This document shows positions 24,601 to 36,420 of a DNA stretch of 64,000 nucleotides, piece after piece; the first letter of the stretch is position 1, and the number at the start of each line of letters is the position of its first letter. The notes under the pieces were generated by a model. It did not search any database, had not been told where the DNA came from, and saw only the letters and a program-made list of their open reading frames with translations. Position numbers and translations under genes: made by a program. Origin of the DNA: Symsagittifera roscoffensis. Its lineage: Eukaryota; Xenacoelomorpha; Acoela; Convolutidae. The stretch is from contig NC_087064.1 of NCBI RefSeq assembly GCF_963678635.1, forward strand, positions 18,464,509 through 18,528,508, read 5' to 3'.

Positions 24601-27476
24601 AGAGAAAGGAAACAGAAAAAAACTGACTTTTATAGAAAAACTTTTGATTCAACGCAAAGAAAGAGAAAAACATACTAATTTGCTTCTTGAAAAAAAATCA
24701 TTTGTCGAATTTCAAAGAAAAAATATGCACTTAAGCTCTGATTTCGAAAATAAAAAATGATTGACACGAGATTGAGGAAACTTACCCAATTTGATAAAAC
24801 TGTATCAATAGGAGATTTTTTATTCTTAAAACTTATAAATAAACACAGAGACAAAGTTTCGCTTCGCAAACATAAGCTAGGACACGACAAAAAGTAGCTC
24901 TATAGAGTGCAATAAAGAAAAGCAGAAATAAGCCACGAATTATTAAGAACTCTGCTACGTCTCGAATTTCATCTGGGACTTAGAGATTATGAGTCTCACG
25001 CACTAACCACTCAGCCAGGGACACTTAGTAGATCACAATCACTAGCCACAAAAAAATTAGAGAACAGCTGCTATCAATTTCCAAAGCTACAGAACGTGAT
25101 TATAGCAAAAACGACACAGAATAAGTGAACGCTTTTAACTGCGAGTTCGGTTAGAAAAAAAGAAGGTTCATACTAATACACCATGCAAGCTGCGCAAAAT
25201 AGATATAGCCTAAAAAAGCGTCTTCACTTCAAACACAGCTTAGTAGTGATTTCCCGTAACATTCGCTGGCTGTGCTTGCTCCAAATTTAAAAACAAATCT
25301 TTGAAAGGTTTTTTCATGCCGATCGACTCAAGATTCAAAGGCTTTAAAGGATATGTACCTTGCCCCATTCGAACCATTTTGTGGTACCTGATTTTGCGTG
25401 GAAAACAAAAAGTAAAAATAAACTAAAAACTAAAACACACCCTGAAAAAAATAAATTGGTCTGAAAACCAAAAATATTCAGGCCAGTTTTTTTCAGGCCC
25501 ACTCAACTAAAAACTAACAACCTCTGCTAAAAAACAAACCGGTAGTACAAAAAAGTATACTTTGCTTTACAAGTAAACACAAGTTTAGTTGCAATTTGCA
25601 TCGACGTGAAAATTTTTTGGAAATGCTAAAATCAGCGCCTTCTGGTGACTATACAATTCGAACCGGAATAACAAACCACTTCTTTTAGTCAACTGCTTAC
25701 TGCTCCTTCCGAACTTACTTCTGGCAAAAGTTGAACTTTCTTCAATCATTTTTACAGAGGCCAAGCTCGGCTTTGCCAAAACTTGCAAGACCACGACAGA
25801 AAAGCAGCTTTATAATGTGAAAGTGAAATAAGAAAAATTAGAAATAAGCCTCGAATTAGAAAAACTTTGCTACGTATCATATTCGAACCTGCGACCTCGA
25901 GATTAGGAGTCTTACACACTGCCCTCTTGACCACAAACACTTAAATCAGCTACACGTGCAAATAAATTGCAAATGCGATGCAACAAAAACGACATTTAAT
26001 ACGAATAGACAGAATTTTGCTAGTTAAATTTGGAATTAACAAGCTAAATGCCTCCACACTAACTTTGCGTCATCAATTGGAAAGCGTGCAGCCACTTTTT
26101 GTATAAATTATGCATTTTAAAAAATTGCGGAATATATTGAGTGGAAAAGTTCATGAATTCAAGTTTTTACTATTGTAATGTGGTTTGAAACAATTAGCTT
26201 TATCGGTTCATTTGATCAAATAAAAATGCATCAACTGTTTTAACTTATTACTCATCGAACGTCAAAGCACATTTTATCAAAAACCCGTTAAAGTAACACC
26301 AAAAATGGCACCAATATTTGCCACTTATGTTGAGGGAAAAAGAATCGTCGTACTATTACACTACGCTCGCTTCAGCTCGCTAAGATAGTTTAAGAAAGGT
26401 GAATGACCTTTAGCAAGCGCGTATAGATCAAGCTATCTAGAAACCGAAGGGTATGCAAAAATCCAACACCCAGAATGAACACAGCAAGAGTTCATTTGTA
26501 CTAAATTCAGAAATAGAACATGATACTTTCGATGAAAAAAATCCATCAAAAATCTGAAGAAAAAATATTTTCGAAACTAAAATTCACGCTCTATTTTATT
26601 TGCCGCCTGCTTTTTTTGTCATAGAAGAGAATTATTTGACTTTATTTAGCAAATGATTATGAAGTGAAGATAAACAGTAATCAAAGTCAAATAACCGCAT
26701 TAACAAAGTTCAGAAAGGCTTGCTAATAACTATTGGAGAAAAATGTTTTCGACGAAATAATTTTCGAAAAAAATTTCGACGAAATGAAAATCCTTTTCAA
26801 AAGCTTAAAACAGAATATTTTTTTATTTTCAAACTTTTAATGTTTAATTTTCTAAAAATTATTTGCCAGCCAAATAAGAATGACATTTTTGCTACTATAG
26901 TGCTTTTTACTTCTAACTTCGAAAAAAAAACATTACTAATGTCTATTCTCATTAGACAAGCATGTCTGTTCGCTATCCTCTCCATAATCGTATCTGAATT
27001 AAAAAGTAAACAATTGAAGTAGATCATTTATTTCTAATGAAGATTATGCGGAGATATACTTTTTTCTTTCTTAGGTAGATAAACAGAAAGTTAAACCGAA
27101 TGTTAAATCTATTAGCAGAATTTTCGATTTAACTATCTTGGATTTATCTATCACTAAATCGTTATTTCTCAATTTATCTATAGTTAAATCTATTCAAAAA
27201 TGAGCTGCCTTGCTTTTGAATTAACAACAGCAGCAACAGTAAGAAACGAACCTGTCGTAGCTTTTCTAAGTCGGTTTTGATTCTGGTGTTCTCGGAGTTG
27301 AGTTTCGAGTTCTGGTCCTCCAGCACCCTGGTGAAGTCCTCCAGTTCACTCTCGACCTCTTTACTAGTCTGTTCTAGATTGCTGTACTCCTCCTTCAGCT
27401 CCTGGTACTTCCTCTCCAACAGCTCCGCTTTGCTCTTCCAACTTAACTCACTATTTTCACCTTCACCGTTCGCCAT
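21610..27476 (-). CDS. NudE/NDE1-like dynein and LIS1 adaptor
   Basis: Four exons: 27476-27252, 23433-23265, 22891-22388, 21968-21610. They total 1257 nt, or 418 aa, and all joins are in frame with GT-AG borders. Residues 1 to about 170 form a long coiled coil starting SWKSKAELLERKYQELKEEY, equivalent to the NudE N-terminal coil that binds LIS1 and dynein. It is followed by ALQRMKDEFRDMEQEI, matching the end of that coil (SVQRLKDEARDLRQEL in NDE1). Exon 3 then encodes an Asn/Ser/Thr-rich linker with SP/TP sites. Exon 4 carries RSQALQIVSDLLRKVSNLES, close to the conserved [20 protein letters not shown] of NDE1/NDEL1. The family works in centrosome positioning, mitosis and nuclear migration. 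Homopolymeric Asn runs are the only oddity. I cannot say whether this is the sole NDE1/NDEL1 ancestor, so no symbol is assigned. Confidence 0.88.
24840..25150 (-). repeat. tRNA-core repeat, second family
   Basis: Starts AAACACAGAGACAAAGTTTCGC. The minus strand of about 24950-25023 reads like a decayed tRNA: A-box-like TGGCTGAGTGG and an anticodon arm GAGA-CTCATAA-TCTC with a CAT anticodon position. The T arm is degenerate (AAATTCGAGAC) and the acceptor ends do not pair, so this is a SINE-like core and not a Met tRNA gene. Confidence 0.55.
25750..26390 (-). repeat. tRNA-core repeat, second family, long copy
   Basis: Starts ACAGAGGCCAAGCTCGGC. The minus strand of about 25865-25935 has B-box-like AGGTTCGAATA and an anticodon arm with CTCCTAA. 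The tail matches 4195-4455 (TATAAATTATGCATTT, CATCGAACGTCAAAGCACAT) and ends at TACTATTACACTACGCTCGC, a border also seen at about 5265-5285. Confidence 0.55.
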
Positions 27477-27825
27477 TTATACAACTGAAAACTTCTCCAA
27501 TCAAAACGATTCCTCAGAGAGCTCAAAAAACTTAAGCTAAAAAGTTTTAAACAAGAAACGAGCCCAGAAAAAATCACTCGTGCTTGAATATCAATACATA
27601 CATACGCGAGACCCTTTTTAAATTCCCATTAAGATCCACTCTTAGTTAGACATTTCATAGGGTGGCCGGTTACTATGCAAGTTGAGTATAATGTTTCGAG
27701 CACTGTTTTCATTGCTGAAAGACGCAAAATGAAACAATGCAGATTAAAGTATGCTTTTGAGATAGATTTATTTATTTACTTATTTATATTCCATGAGCCA
27801 TGTATGTTTTTTTTTAAAAAGAAAA

Positions 27826-28430
27826 CATAACACAGGTAAAGCGGAGTTTTGAACCACTTGCGATGAAACACAAACGTAGCTTGATAAACTAGCTGACATA
27901 AAAAAAAACTGCGAATAACCCAGGCGAATTATGGATAAAATCATGATTTGAGGTAACGTGTGGCACAAATTGCTTACGTGTGGCTGATATTCAGAAGGAA
28001 AAAACTAGATTACCTGAATCATTGCCAGAACAATTCAAAATTACTTTCAAATATAGTAAAAAGTAAAAACAGATTGAATCAGTACAAATTACCATGCGGT
28101 GGCAAGTAAGCAGACAAAAAAAGCAGCTAAATGATCGTACTATTAAACTTTTTCACTCAGAAAATTTTCGATTAGAAAAAATAACAGCCTCTAACTGGAC
28201 TCGAACGCCAGAATTTTTCGCCCTATGCAGGTGCACTATATCTGAGCGATGTGGGAAACTCGTATCTCGAAATGAAAATGGCATTAAAAGTAACCGATTA
28301 ACTCACCAAGGAGGTAAGGGACGACAAAAACGATCATTAAAGGCAAAGTTGACCAAAGGAAAAAAAAACAAATTAAAGCCATTTCACCCGTGATTCAATT
28401 TGAATCGTAATTTGTAAGAATATTCTAAGG
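27826..28430 (-). repeat. tRNA-core repeat element
   Basis: Starts ACACAGGTAAAGCGGAGTTT and ACTTGCGATGAAACACAAAC. A minus-strand tRNA-like block at about 28180-28255 has B-box-like CGTTCGAGTCC. A 100-codon open frame over it (28094-28393) has no domain and is Lys/Arg-rich by composition, so I do not call it a gene. Confidence 0.5.
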
Positions 28431-28466
28431 TTCCATAAACAGCAAAATACGTATTGTAAGATGAAA

Positions 28467-29881
28467 CACAGAGGCGAAGCGGGAAATAAGACGAAAAAAA
28501 AAGATTTCAAAAAATGAAAAAACATTTCAATTAAAAAATGATTTTTTTGGAAAAAATGAAAAAACCCTTTTCAGAAAATAGTCAAGAAATATTACCAAAC
28601 AATCGATTTAACGAGTGGCCAAAAAGCAGAAAATTTTTGGGTGCACGCCCATTGAGCCGAAAACAAAAAGTCATAAATTGTCCTTAAAAATTATTGAAAC
28701 TTTTACGTCACAAACATTCTGAATCATTTATAAAATAATAATTGAATATGCAAAAAAATCCACTGGAAATTAGGCCAATGAACAATAATTAGAAAAACTC
28801 AAAAAGTCAGACAACTCAACTTCTCCCGGAAAAAAATTCTCCCGGGCCAAGAGGGGAAGATCCGGAAATTGTGTTCAAGAACAGTTGTTTAAGGTAAAAA
28901 AAAGTCATTTGAGAACGTGAATACAATGAATAACTTGCGATACAACAAACATATAAAAAAACAAGAAGGCCGAAAATATGGAAAGTTTTGAAAAAAAAAC
29001 TAGGTCATATAAATTTTCATATGTCTCAAAAGAAGCTCATTCCAGGTAAACATGCCAGACACTTGAATTTTAAATCAGCAACAACAGAACAAAATTTAAC
29101 AAAAGAAACAAATCCGACAATATTTGAGCAGACATTGTTGATCCAAAAAAGATGATTTTTTTCGGCTCAACAACAATTTCCGACCTTAAACAACAATGGA
29201 CAACACTTGCACTTGCAACTGCAATGAGAGTTGTTTACAGCACAAGAAAAATCAGTGATGTGGCAACTAAGCCAACAATATTTGAGCTGAAACCACTTTG
29301 AACCGAAAAAAAAATTTTTTCGTTTATTTTTAAAATATTTCAAGTCCCCCTTGAAATTAAAACGAACAGCACTTGCAACTAAAATGAAAAATGCTCACAG
29401 CAAAAAAAAACCAGTGATATGGCAACTAAGCCGAAAATCTTTGAGCAGACACCAACTGAACCGAAAAAGAAAGGAGTTCATGAAGATTTTTTTTGCTTTT
29501 TTTAAAAATCATTCAAGTCCCTCCTGAAAGAAGAATGAGCAACACTTTCACTTGCAATTACAATGAAACGTCTACAGCACAAACAAAAAGCATTGTGGCA
29601 ATTTGGTCGGCAGAACTTGAGCGAACTAACGAAAAACCAACAACTCATTTTTCTTGGAATTTTGGTTTCAATTTCCTTGATACTGAAAAACCGAGGCCCG
29701 GGCACGACTCCAATCTCAGGGCACAAAAGCTAATGTTTCAATGTTTAAGGGGGAAGCAACCTGGAAGACGTTAAGAGAAAAGAAGAGAAGTGAAAAGAAA
29801 TCACCAAGTGATTCAACTGCTATTGTTAAAACTCTATATTCCAGATTGATAGTGTTTGCTTATCGCAAGCGTTAATATGAC
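28467..29881 (-). repeat. Long tRNA-core repeat element with internal repeats
   Basis: Runs from AAACACAGAGGCGAAGCGGG to GTTTGCTTATCGCAAGCG, about 1.4 kb. Inside are three diverged copies of an about 170-bp block (around 29190, 29360 and 29520) with ACACTTGCA...CAATGA and GTGGCAACTAAGCC. The tRNA-like part, about 29690-29760 on the minus strand, is strongly decayed. Confidence 0.5.
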
Positions 29882-29980
29882 ATAACTGATTGTTCCGACT
29901 GCACTTTAAGCCAATTAAAAGTTTTTGTGCTGAAATAATGACGAAATAACGAAAAGGAAACAATGGTTTTTTCTTCAATT

Positions 29981-30016
29981 TCTCTCTCTCTCTCTCTCCC
30001 CCCCCCCCCCCCCCCC
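29981..30016. repeat. CT microsatellite fused to a C run
   Basis: A (TC)n tract directly followed by a C homopolymer of about 17 bases. A low-complexity stretch of this kind is prone to length variation and sequencing error. Confidence 0.95.
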
Positions 30017-31799
30017 ACACTCGAAAGTCAACTACGAAGGGATGCATTAAAATGGAATACTAAAAAAATTCTTCAATTCAATTTGGAACCCATTATACCT
30101 CCGCTCTAACGCGTATTACAAGAACGTAATTTTGCAAAAAAGATCACAGGTGAAAATTTTTCTTTTATTTGACCTGACAACGTCAGATGCTAAAATAAAA
30201 TTGCTTCAAAAACGCTTAGTTAAAAGGTCGAAAATGGCTGAATGAAAAAAAAAACAAACCGAGCATATAAACTCCGCTTTCCTTCGAAAGTGAGAACAAA
30301 AATGAAACAAGAATAACCGGCGCAAGTAGCCTAGAATGTTCTGGTCTTAAAGAATTACAACAAAATTATTTTTCCAATTAATGTCGTTTTTTCGGCTTGG
30401 TGTGATTAAAGAATATGAGCGAAAAATTATAATTAGGCATTTTCGTCAGTCATGTAAAATATGCAAATTGGAAAACAGTTTTTGAAGACAAATAACAGGA
30501 AAAAGAGAAAACTATTAAAAAAACTTATAAAAATTTTCAAAAATTTTTCACAAATTTTTGAAGTGTTTGATTCCCAAGATGATGCTGGAAACTCCAAAAA
30601 CTAACTTGATTAGAATAAAAATAAATTTTAACTACTTATATTAGGCATAAATAAGCTAATGTAAGCCTGCTCACTCACTTGAAATTAGACGAAAAATCAA
30701 AAATTTCAAACCGGCTTTTCTCGACACCGGTAAAACTTCTTGATTACGTTCGAATCATGACTGAAAAGGCTTTAATATGTATATCACTCAACCAGTCCAA
30801 TGATTATTTGTGATAGATGATTTAGCGAGAAAAAAACAAAAAAAGGACTGCTCGCTTCCTTTATTCGGTTGATTGAAGACAAAAAAATCAAAAATTTCAA
30901 ACCGGTTTTTCTCGACAATAGGAAAAATTTCAACCCTGTCCAATGATATTTTGCGGTAGCTGATTTTACGTGAAAAGCAAAAAGAAGAAAAAAACTACAA
31001 CACGCTCGAATACAAAGTTCCTCCCCATTTTCAATGGTCGGAACTAAAATAGAAGACAGAACTTTATTAAGAGCTCCTTCATGATTTTAAGTTATACATA
31101 TCCAATGCTTGAAGCTGAGAGTTAAGTCGCAACAAGAAAAACAAGACTGCTCGTATCAGGGCGAAGCCCTGAATGTTCCGACTGCCTTGTACCGTTTATG
31201 GAGCAGCAGTAATAACATGAAAAATTAAATTAAATTTTTTTTTTAAATTCAATGAAATAAAACAAAATGAAAAAAAAAATTCTAAAATTCGAAATTTTTT
31301 ATGAAAATCATCCCCCCACACGCCATATAAAGTACAAAAAGATAAATTCTGTTCCTTGTAACAAATCAATTATGGCAAATAAGCTTCGTTCAACCAATTT
31401 GGAACGATTTATAAGACGGATTAAATCTCCGCTTACGCGTTAATAGCGCGAATTATATCGCGCGTTAATTGTCCCAAATTGGTCAAAATGGCCAAAAAGG
31501 CAATCTTTAAACCCTCATAACTTTACGAAAAACGATCACAGGTGAAATATCTTTTCAAATTTAAGCTCAGGACAACAATGGCTTTCGAATGATATAAAAA
31601 AATTTCGTCAAAAATGGCTAGTTAAAAAGTCGAAAATTGTCTGAAGAAAAAAAAAACCCACCCCGAGCACAAATATTCCGTTACTTTCGTATCGAAAGTC
31701 GGAACAAAAACAAAATCGTTGTTTTCGTTGAAAGGACAATATTTTACTTATCTTTTGGAATGAGAACATTGGAATAATATGTGCTAGGTGCAATTCGAT

Positions 31800-32385
31800 G
31801 GTCTAATTTTTGTTCCGACCATTGCAAATGGGGAGGAACTTTGTATCCGGGTGTGTTTTATTTTCTTTTTGTTTTACACACAAAATCAGCTACCACAAAT
31901 AATAATCAGACAGGGTTGAATGATATAATATATGAAAGCCCTTTCAGTCGTGATTCGAACGACATCAAATGATTTCAAAAAAGTTTTCCCGGTGTCGAGA
32001 AAAATCGGTTTGAAGTTTTTGATTTTTGAAATAATTATGCTTAATTTAAGCCTTGAAAAATTAGTTTTACTCTAATTATATTAGTTTTTGGAGTTTTAGC
32101 TTCATCTCAGGAATCAAAAACTTAAAATAAATAAAAAATTATAAAAAAAATTTTGATTTTTTTTATTGTTTTTCTTGTTATTTGTCTTGAAAAACTGTTT
32201 TCCAATTAGCATATTTTACATGACTGACGAATACGCCTAAGCTCTACTTTTTCGCTCAGATTCCTTTATCACACCAAGCCGAAAAAACGACACTAATTGG
32301 AAAAATAATTTTGTTGTAAGTAATTTCATAAGACTGGTCGGAACATTCTGTGCTACTTGCACAGTAACCGGTTATCCTTGTTCTA
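31800..32385 (+). repeat. Dispersed repeat of the TTCCGACCATTG family
   Basis: Starts TTGTTCCGACCATTGCAAAT and ends GTCGGAACATTCTGTGCTAC. The ends carry a short inverted motif (TTCCGAC and GTCGGAA). Relatives are inside the duplicated units at 17931-19482 and, inverted, near 30690-31190. No coding capacity seen, so it is possibly a MITE-like non-autonomous element. Confidence 0.5.
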
Positions 32386-33540
32386 TATTTGCGAACTTCT
32401 TCATACTAGTTAGAAAGGAATCATAAACGCAAGTAAAACAACGGCCAACAGACATTTGTAAAATAGTCAATGAAGGCAAGAAAACAAAAAAACTGAACTT
32501 TCAATTTCCCAAAAAAAAAGAGATGGCCATAAAGCTCTTTGAATTTCTAAAACAATTTATGATTGACACTTTTCAGATATAATTAACCCAATTTGAGCAA
32601 ACAGAATAAATTTCTAATTTCGCTGGGGAAAACTGAAGTCAAACTGCGAAAAAGTAAATTCGACCCTGCACAAAATTTAGACTTCTTGAAAAAGAAACGA
32701 AAAAAAAAAAATCATCAGAACCTATACAAGAGTCTGAATCTACGTTCATGACTCTTATCTGGGCTTTTTTAATTATTTTTAGGAGAAGGTTTCCACTTAA
32801 AAACAATCGTTTGTTGAATATCTATTGTAAGCAAAATATTTTTTAAGGCATGATCCATACCATGACTGAGAAATGGTTTCAAATCTGAACAAAAATATAT
32901 ACCTATATATATATGGCCAAAATACTTGGAACTAATCGAGTAAAACTCGTTTTTGAACATATTGACTTTTTGCACAACATTGAGTGTCCAAAAAACTCAT
33001 TTCGACGAACAAGTATGCTTTGAACAGCACTCCGAAAAATCATACGCCTTCAAGAATGTCCTAAATTGAAGATATATTAGCTATATCTCGCAATCTAAGG
33101 AGGTCTGGTTATTTTAGAACGTTAATAACTAACAAATGAATTCTGTTCAAAAACAATGTTGACAAGGTGCATTATTTTTCTTAAAACAAAAGCAAAAATT
33201 TCCCCTTGTCCGTTGTTTTGGCAAAATCTGACTGGCATTTTTTGGAGTTTTTATTCCACATTTGAGTTGTTAGGATGTTTAACACCTGGGCACAATAGAG
33301 GGAGCACCATTTCGGAAAAACGATACTCTTTGAAAAGACTTTCTATTGACACAAAAAAGAACATTATTTTCTTAAAAAGGCTGATAATAAATTAATGAAT
33401 TGTTATCAATTTGCATAACTTATTTTTTTTTCCCGTGAACAAACACTGTTCAACAATATCCCATTTTTAGCTATGAAAAAGACAGTTTTAATTTCATTTG
33501 CTACTTCAATTATTCAACTCAGAATTCCCTTTTCCCTTTC

Positions 33541-33715
33541 GTTCCCGTCTCAACCAATCAGAAGCCAAGAAATTGCTTAGCAGTTTTTCCCCAGAAGAGA
33601 TTCCTCATCTAATCTCCATCATTTAATCTTTAAATAGCCTTTTATAAACTATCACAAAAAAAAACTTCTTTTTCAAAAACTTTGCATAAAAATCTTCTCT
33701 GCGAACTAATCCCAA
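33541..33715 (+). promoter_or_regulatory. Candidate proximal promoter of Vax
   Basis: Immediately upstream of the Vax start. A CCAAT-type motif (ACCAATCAGAAG) is at about 33553 and TATA-like TTTATAAAC at about 33642, roughly 75 bp before the ATG. Spacing and order suit a TATA promoter with a short 5' leader. This is inference from motifs only; AT-rich sequence produces such matches easily. Confidence 0.3.
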
Positions 33716-36420
33716 ATGGCGGCGTTTTCGATAGATAACCTTCTTTCAAAACCTTTTGAGACAACCGAAATCAAGCCAAATTTGGCGGAGCTCAATAAAA
33801 TTTCTCCAGCGATCGACGAAAAAATTTCTCCAGCCGGATCCGAAAAATTGAGCCCACTAACACTCTCAACTGCGGATTCGAACTTCAGACCTGGCGCTAC
33901 GAATTTGATGTACACAGCAACTTCTAGTCTATTAAACCCTGCGTTCCACTCACTCTACACGGCTGCTCATTTCCAGTCTGGATTCCTACCCAGTGCACCT
34001 CATCCGCCTCCTCGGTTCTCGTCCGGAATTGCCGAACTGACTTCTAGTTTACGACTCAAGTCGGCTAACATGACAATGGCATCGCCTAATATAAGCACTT
34101 CAATGTCAGGCTCCTGGTCCGAACATGAACAAGAACAAGTGACTCCAGACAAGAACGATTGCAAGGTTTCAATGAATCGCGAAGAGATTCTTTCTGATTT
34201 GGGCGACGAAATTGAAGATCTGGAGGAAGATGAAGATTCCTTGACGCGTTTCAACTCGACCTCTGGATCAGAAGAGAAAGACAAAAACATGCCAGAGCCC
34301 AGAAGAATGCTTATAAAAGGTGAGATACGTTGACTATCATTGAAATCTTTTTTTTTGTTTTGACTCAAATGTTTTGCAATTATGAGTCTGAACTGGCAAA
34401 AAGTTATAATTCTATGCGGCTTTAATATAAAAGTAAGTCTCAAGCCAATTCACAAATACAAGCTAGTCAGCTCCGTACGACAAATGGCAGTTCAGTATAT
34501 GATCCGTGGGTTTTTGTTTTAGACACGAATGGTCAGATTAAGGAGTTGATCTTCCCGCGTGGACTAGACTTGGACCGTCCGAAGAGGGAGAGGACTTCGT
34601 TCACACCTGAGCAGTTGTTCCGACTGGAGAAGGAGTTCTCACTCAACCAGTACATGGTGGGCAGGGACAGGGGTCAACTTGCAACCTGTCTGGGACTCAC
34701 CGAGACTCAGGTCAGTTGCACAACAATAATTTTAATAAACACAAGAGTATTACTGTCATATAGCACAGATAATTCCGACCATATTCAGTAGCGCCAGCAA
34801 AAATCAGGCTACACGAATATTACAAAAACACTTGACATGCACGAACAAAACACAAAAGCTTCAAGTTGTTGAACTAAGCACTATTGCAATACGTATTCAA
34901 TAGCAAGAAATTTTGTCAAATCACAATATACCAAAAAAAGGCTTAGGATAGTTCGCCAAAATTGGACTTGCTTACAACTGAATTTTCTCAATCAGAACGA
35001 AATCGCACAACAATATGGACATTCGCATGCCCTATCCTTACTCGAGACCATTAAGTAGTTCAAAAAAAATTCTCCCAAATAACAAGATCCCAAATAACAA
35101 GATATCAGTTAAAAACCATCGTAGATAAAATAACGGCAAGATCAACCAATCAAAAGCTATACCTCACTTGTTTTGCTCATCATTCGTAATTTATTTAATA
35201 ATTAAAAGTGATAATAACTAGGCCGTTACTTTTTACTTTCGCAATACTTAAGCAATGGTTCCCGCTGCTTTGCAATAAAACAAAGTGCCTCAAAATGGCA
35301 AAACTGCAAAAAATTTCCTTGGAATCAAAATACTGCAAAAGCCTCACGCGGAGAAATGTCACTGAAAAGTCGGTCTTGTTTTCACACTAACAACTGTTCT
35401 TTTTATTCATAACCAATTTTTTCCTGTCAATCATCACATCTGACAGGTAAAATTACCCATTTTTGAACTTGTGTTGACAACTTTTTTCATTCTGGCAATT
35501 AACAAAACATGCTTGGACATTTTTCCATTGAGACGAGACCCAAAATTTAACTAAAAATTACAAGCTCACACTTCAAATACACTTTGTCCAGATAATATGT
35601 TCCCACTTTCAAATTTTATCTATCAATTCTACTCATAAAATCTGTTACTCGAAACAAATTCAACTTGAATTTACAAACAAAGGACTTTTCCTGATAAAAT
35701 ACTATTAACCATTGAATTTTGAAGAGATGAAAACAGAGTTTATTCAAATTAAGTTATAAAGCCAGAGAGCCTTTAGAGCTTTCCTGACCAGATGTTACTA
35801 AATGTATTTAAAATTAAAAAACAACCAACTAAATTACTTCCTTTTGAAGAAGTCCTACTTATTATGTACGAATAATTAAAAATAAGAGCAAAAATAGCCT
35901 TTCATCCTGAAATGATGTTTTTTTTTGCATCCATAGATAAACTCTTAAAAACTTTTAAATTGTTTAGGTGAAAGTGTGGTTTCAAAACCGAAGAACGAAA
36001 TACAAGCGAGAAAAACAGCGCGAGCAGGACACTAAAAAATCGGACATGGACACTTTGGCAGCTTGTAGCATGTTCAAAATTCTCGAACAATCAACCGGAC
36101 AATACTACACGGCAAGCGGACCTAGACTCTTTGCTACTCCTGCCCCCAACACAAACTCTACAGCAGATCCCTCCGCTACCAGCTGCAAAAACGCCACAAA
36201 CTCTGTGGTCACAAACCTACACTCCAAATACCCGAACACAATCGCAACTAGTGGAGGATTTATTGTGCCACACTCAATGGGCCACTCACTTTCGAATCAA
36301 ATGGCTGCAAGTTCACTGGGAAAACTGAATCAGGCTGCGGCTAACCCTTCGAATAACTGGTCGGCAATGCATGGCTCTTTCATGCCCTCGTCGCTTTACT
36401 GGGTGGGAACGGCCAACTAA
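33716..36420 (+). CDS. Vax: Vax-type homeobox transcription factor
   Basis: Three exons, 33716-34319, 34523-34710 and 35968-36420, give 1245 nt and 414 aa with GT-AG introns. The homeodomain is residues 221-280. It starts [20 protein letters not shown] and has [10 protein letters not shown] in helix 3, with Q50 at residue 270 and N51 at 271. The second intron falls between homeodomain positions 44 and 45. Just upstream, [17 protein letters not shown] is the Vax hallmark ([17 protein letters not shown] in Vax1). After the homeodomain, CSMFKILEQ parallels the Vax NILRLLEQ segment. The N-terminus [11 protein letters not shown] is an Eh1-like Groucho-binding motif followed by ISP/LSP repeats and, at about residues 155-190, an acidic stretch ([15 protein letters not shown]). 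Vax proteins pattern ventral forebrain and eye in vertebrates; the role here is not known. Emx is the main alternative but lacks the GLDLDRPKR extension. Confidence 0.9.
34711..35967. other. Vax intron 2, no gene seen
   Basis: A 1257-bp AT-rich intron, with no repeat family I recognise and no coding signal beyond short open frames. It interrupts the homeodomain. Confidence 0.8.

Larger units (their letters stand above)
23434..27251. other. Large intron 1 of the NudE-like gene
   Basis: About 3.8 kb without exons. It contains members of the second tRNA-core family (24840-25150 and 25750-26390). The rest is AT-rich DNA with no coding signal. Confidence 0.6.
27477..33540. other. Intergenic region between the NudE-like gene and Vax
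   Basis: About 6 kb with no recognisable gene. It is filled with two tRNA-core elements, a CT/C low-complexity tract, and copies of the TTCCGACCATTG family in both orientations. Confidence 0.6.

Noticed and set aside
24950-25023. Methionine tRNA gene on the minus strand
   Set aside because: The anticodon arm is good but the acceptor arms do not pair, the B box is degenerate, and it lies inside a dispersed repeat. The same applies to the other tRNA-like blocks.
28094-28393. 100-codon Lys/Arg-rich open frame
   Set aside because: It overlaps a tRNA-core repeat element, lacks any domain, and its equivalents in other copies are not open.
33716-36420. Emx assignment for the homeobox gene
   Set aside because: The [11 protein letters not shown] end and Eh1-like start resemble Emx, but GLDLDRPKR before the homeodomain and the CSMFKILEQ segment after it are Vax features.
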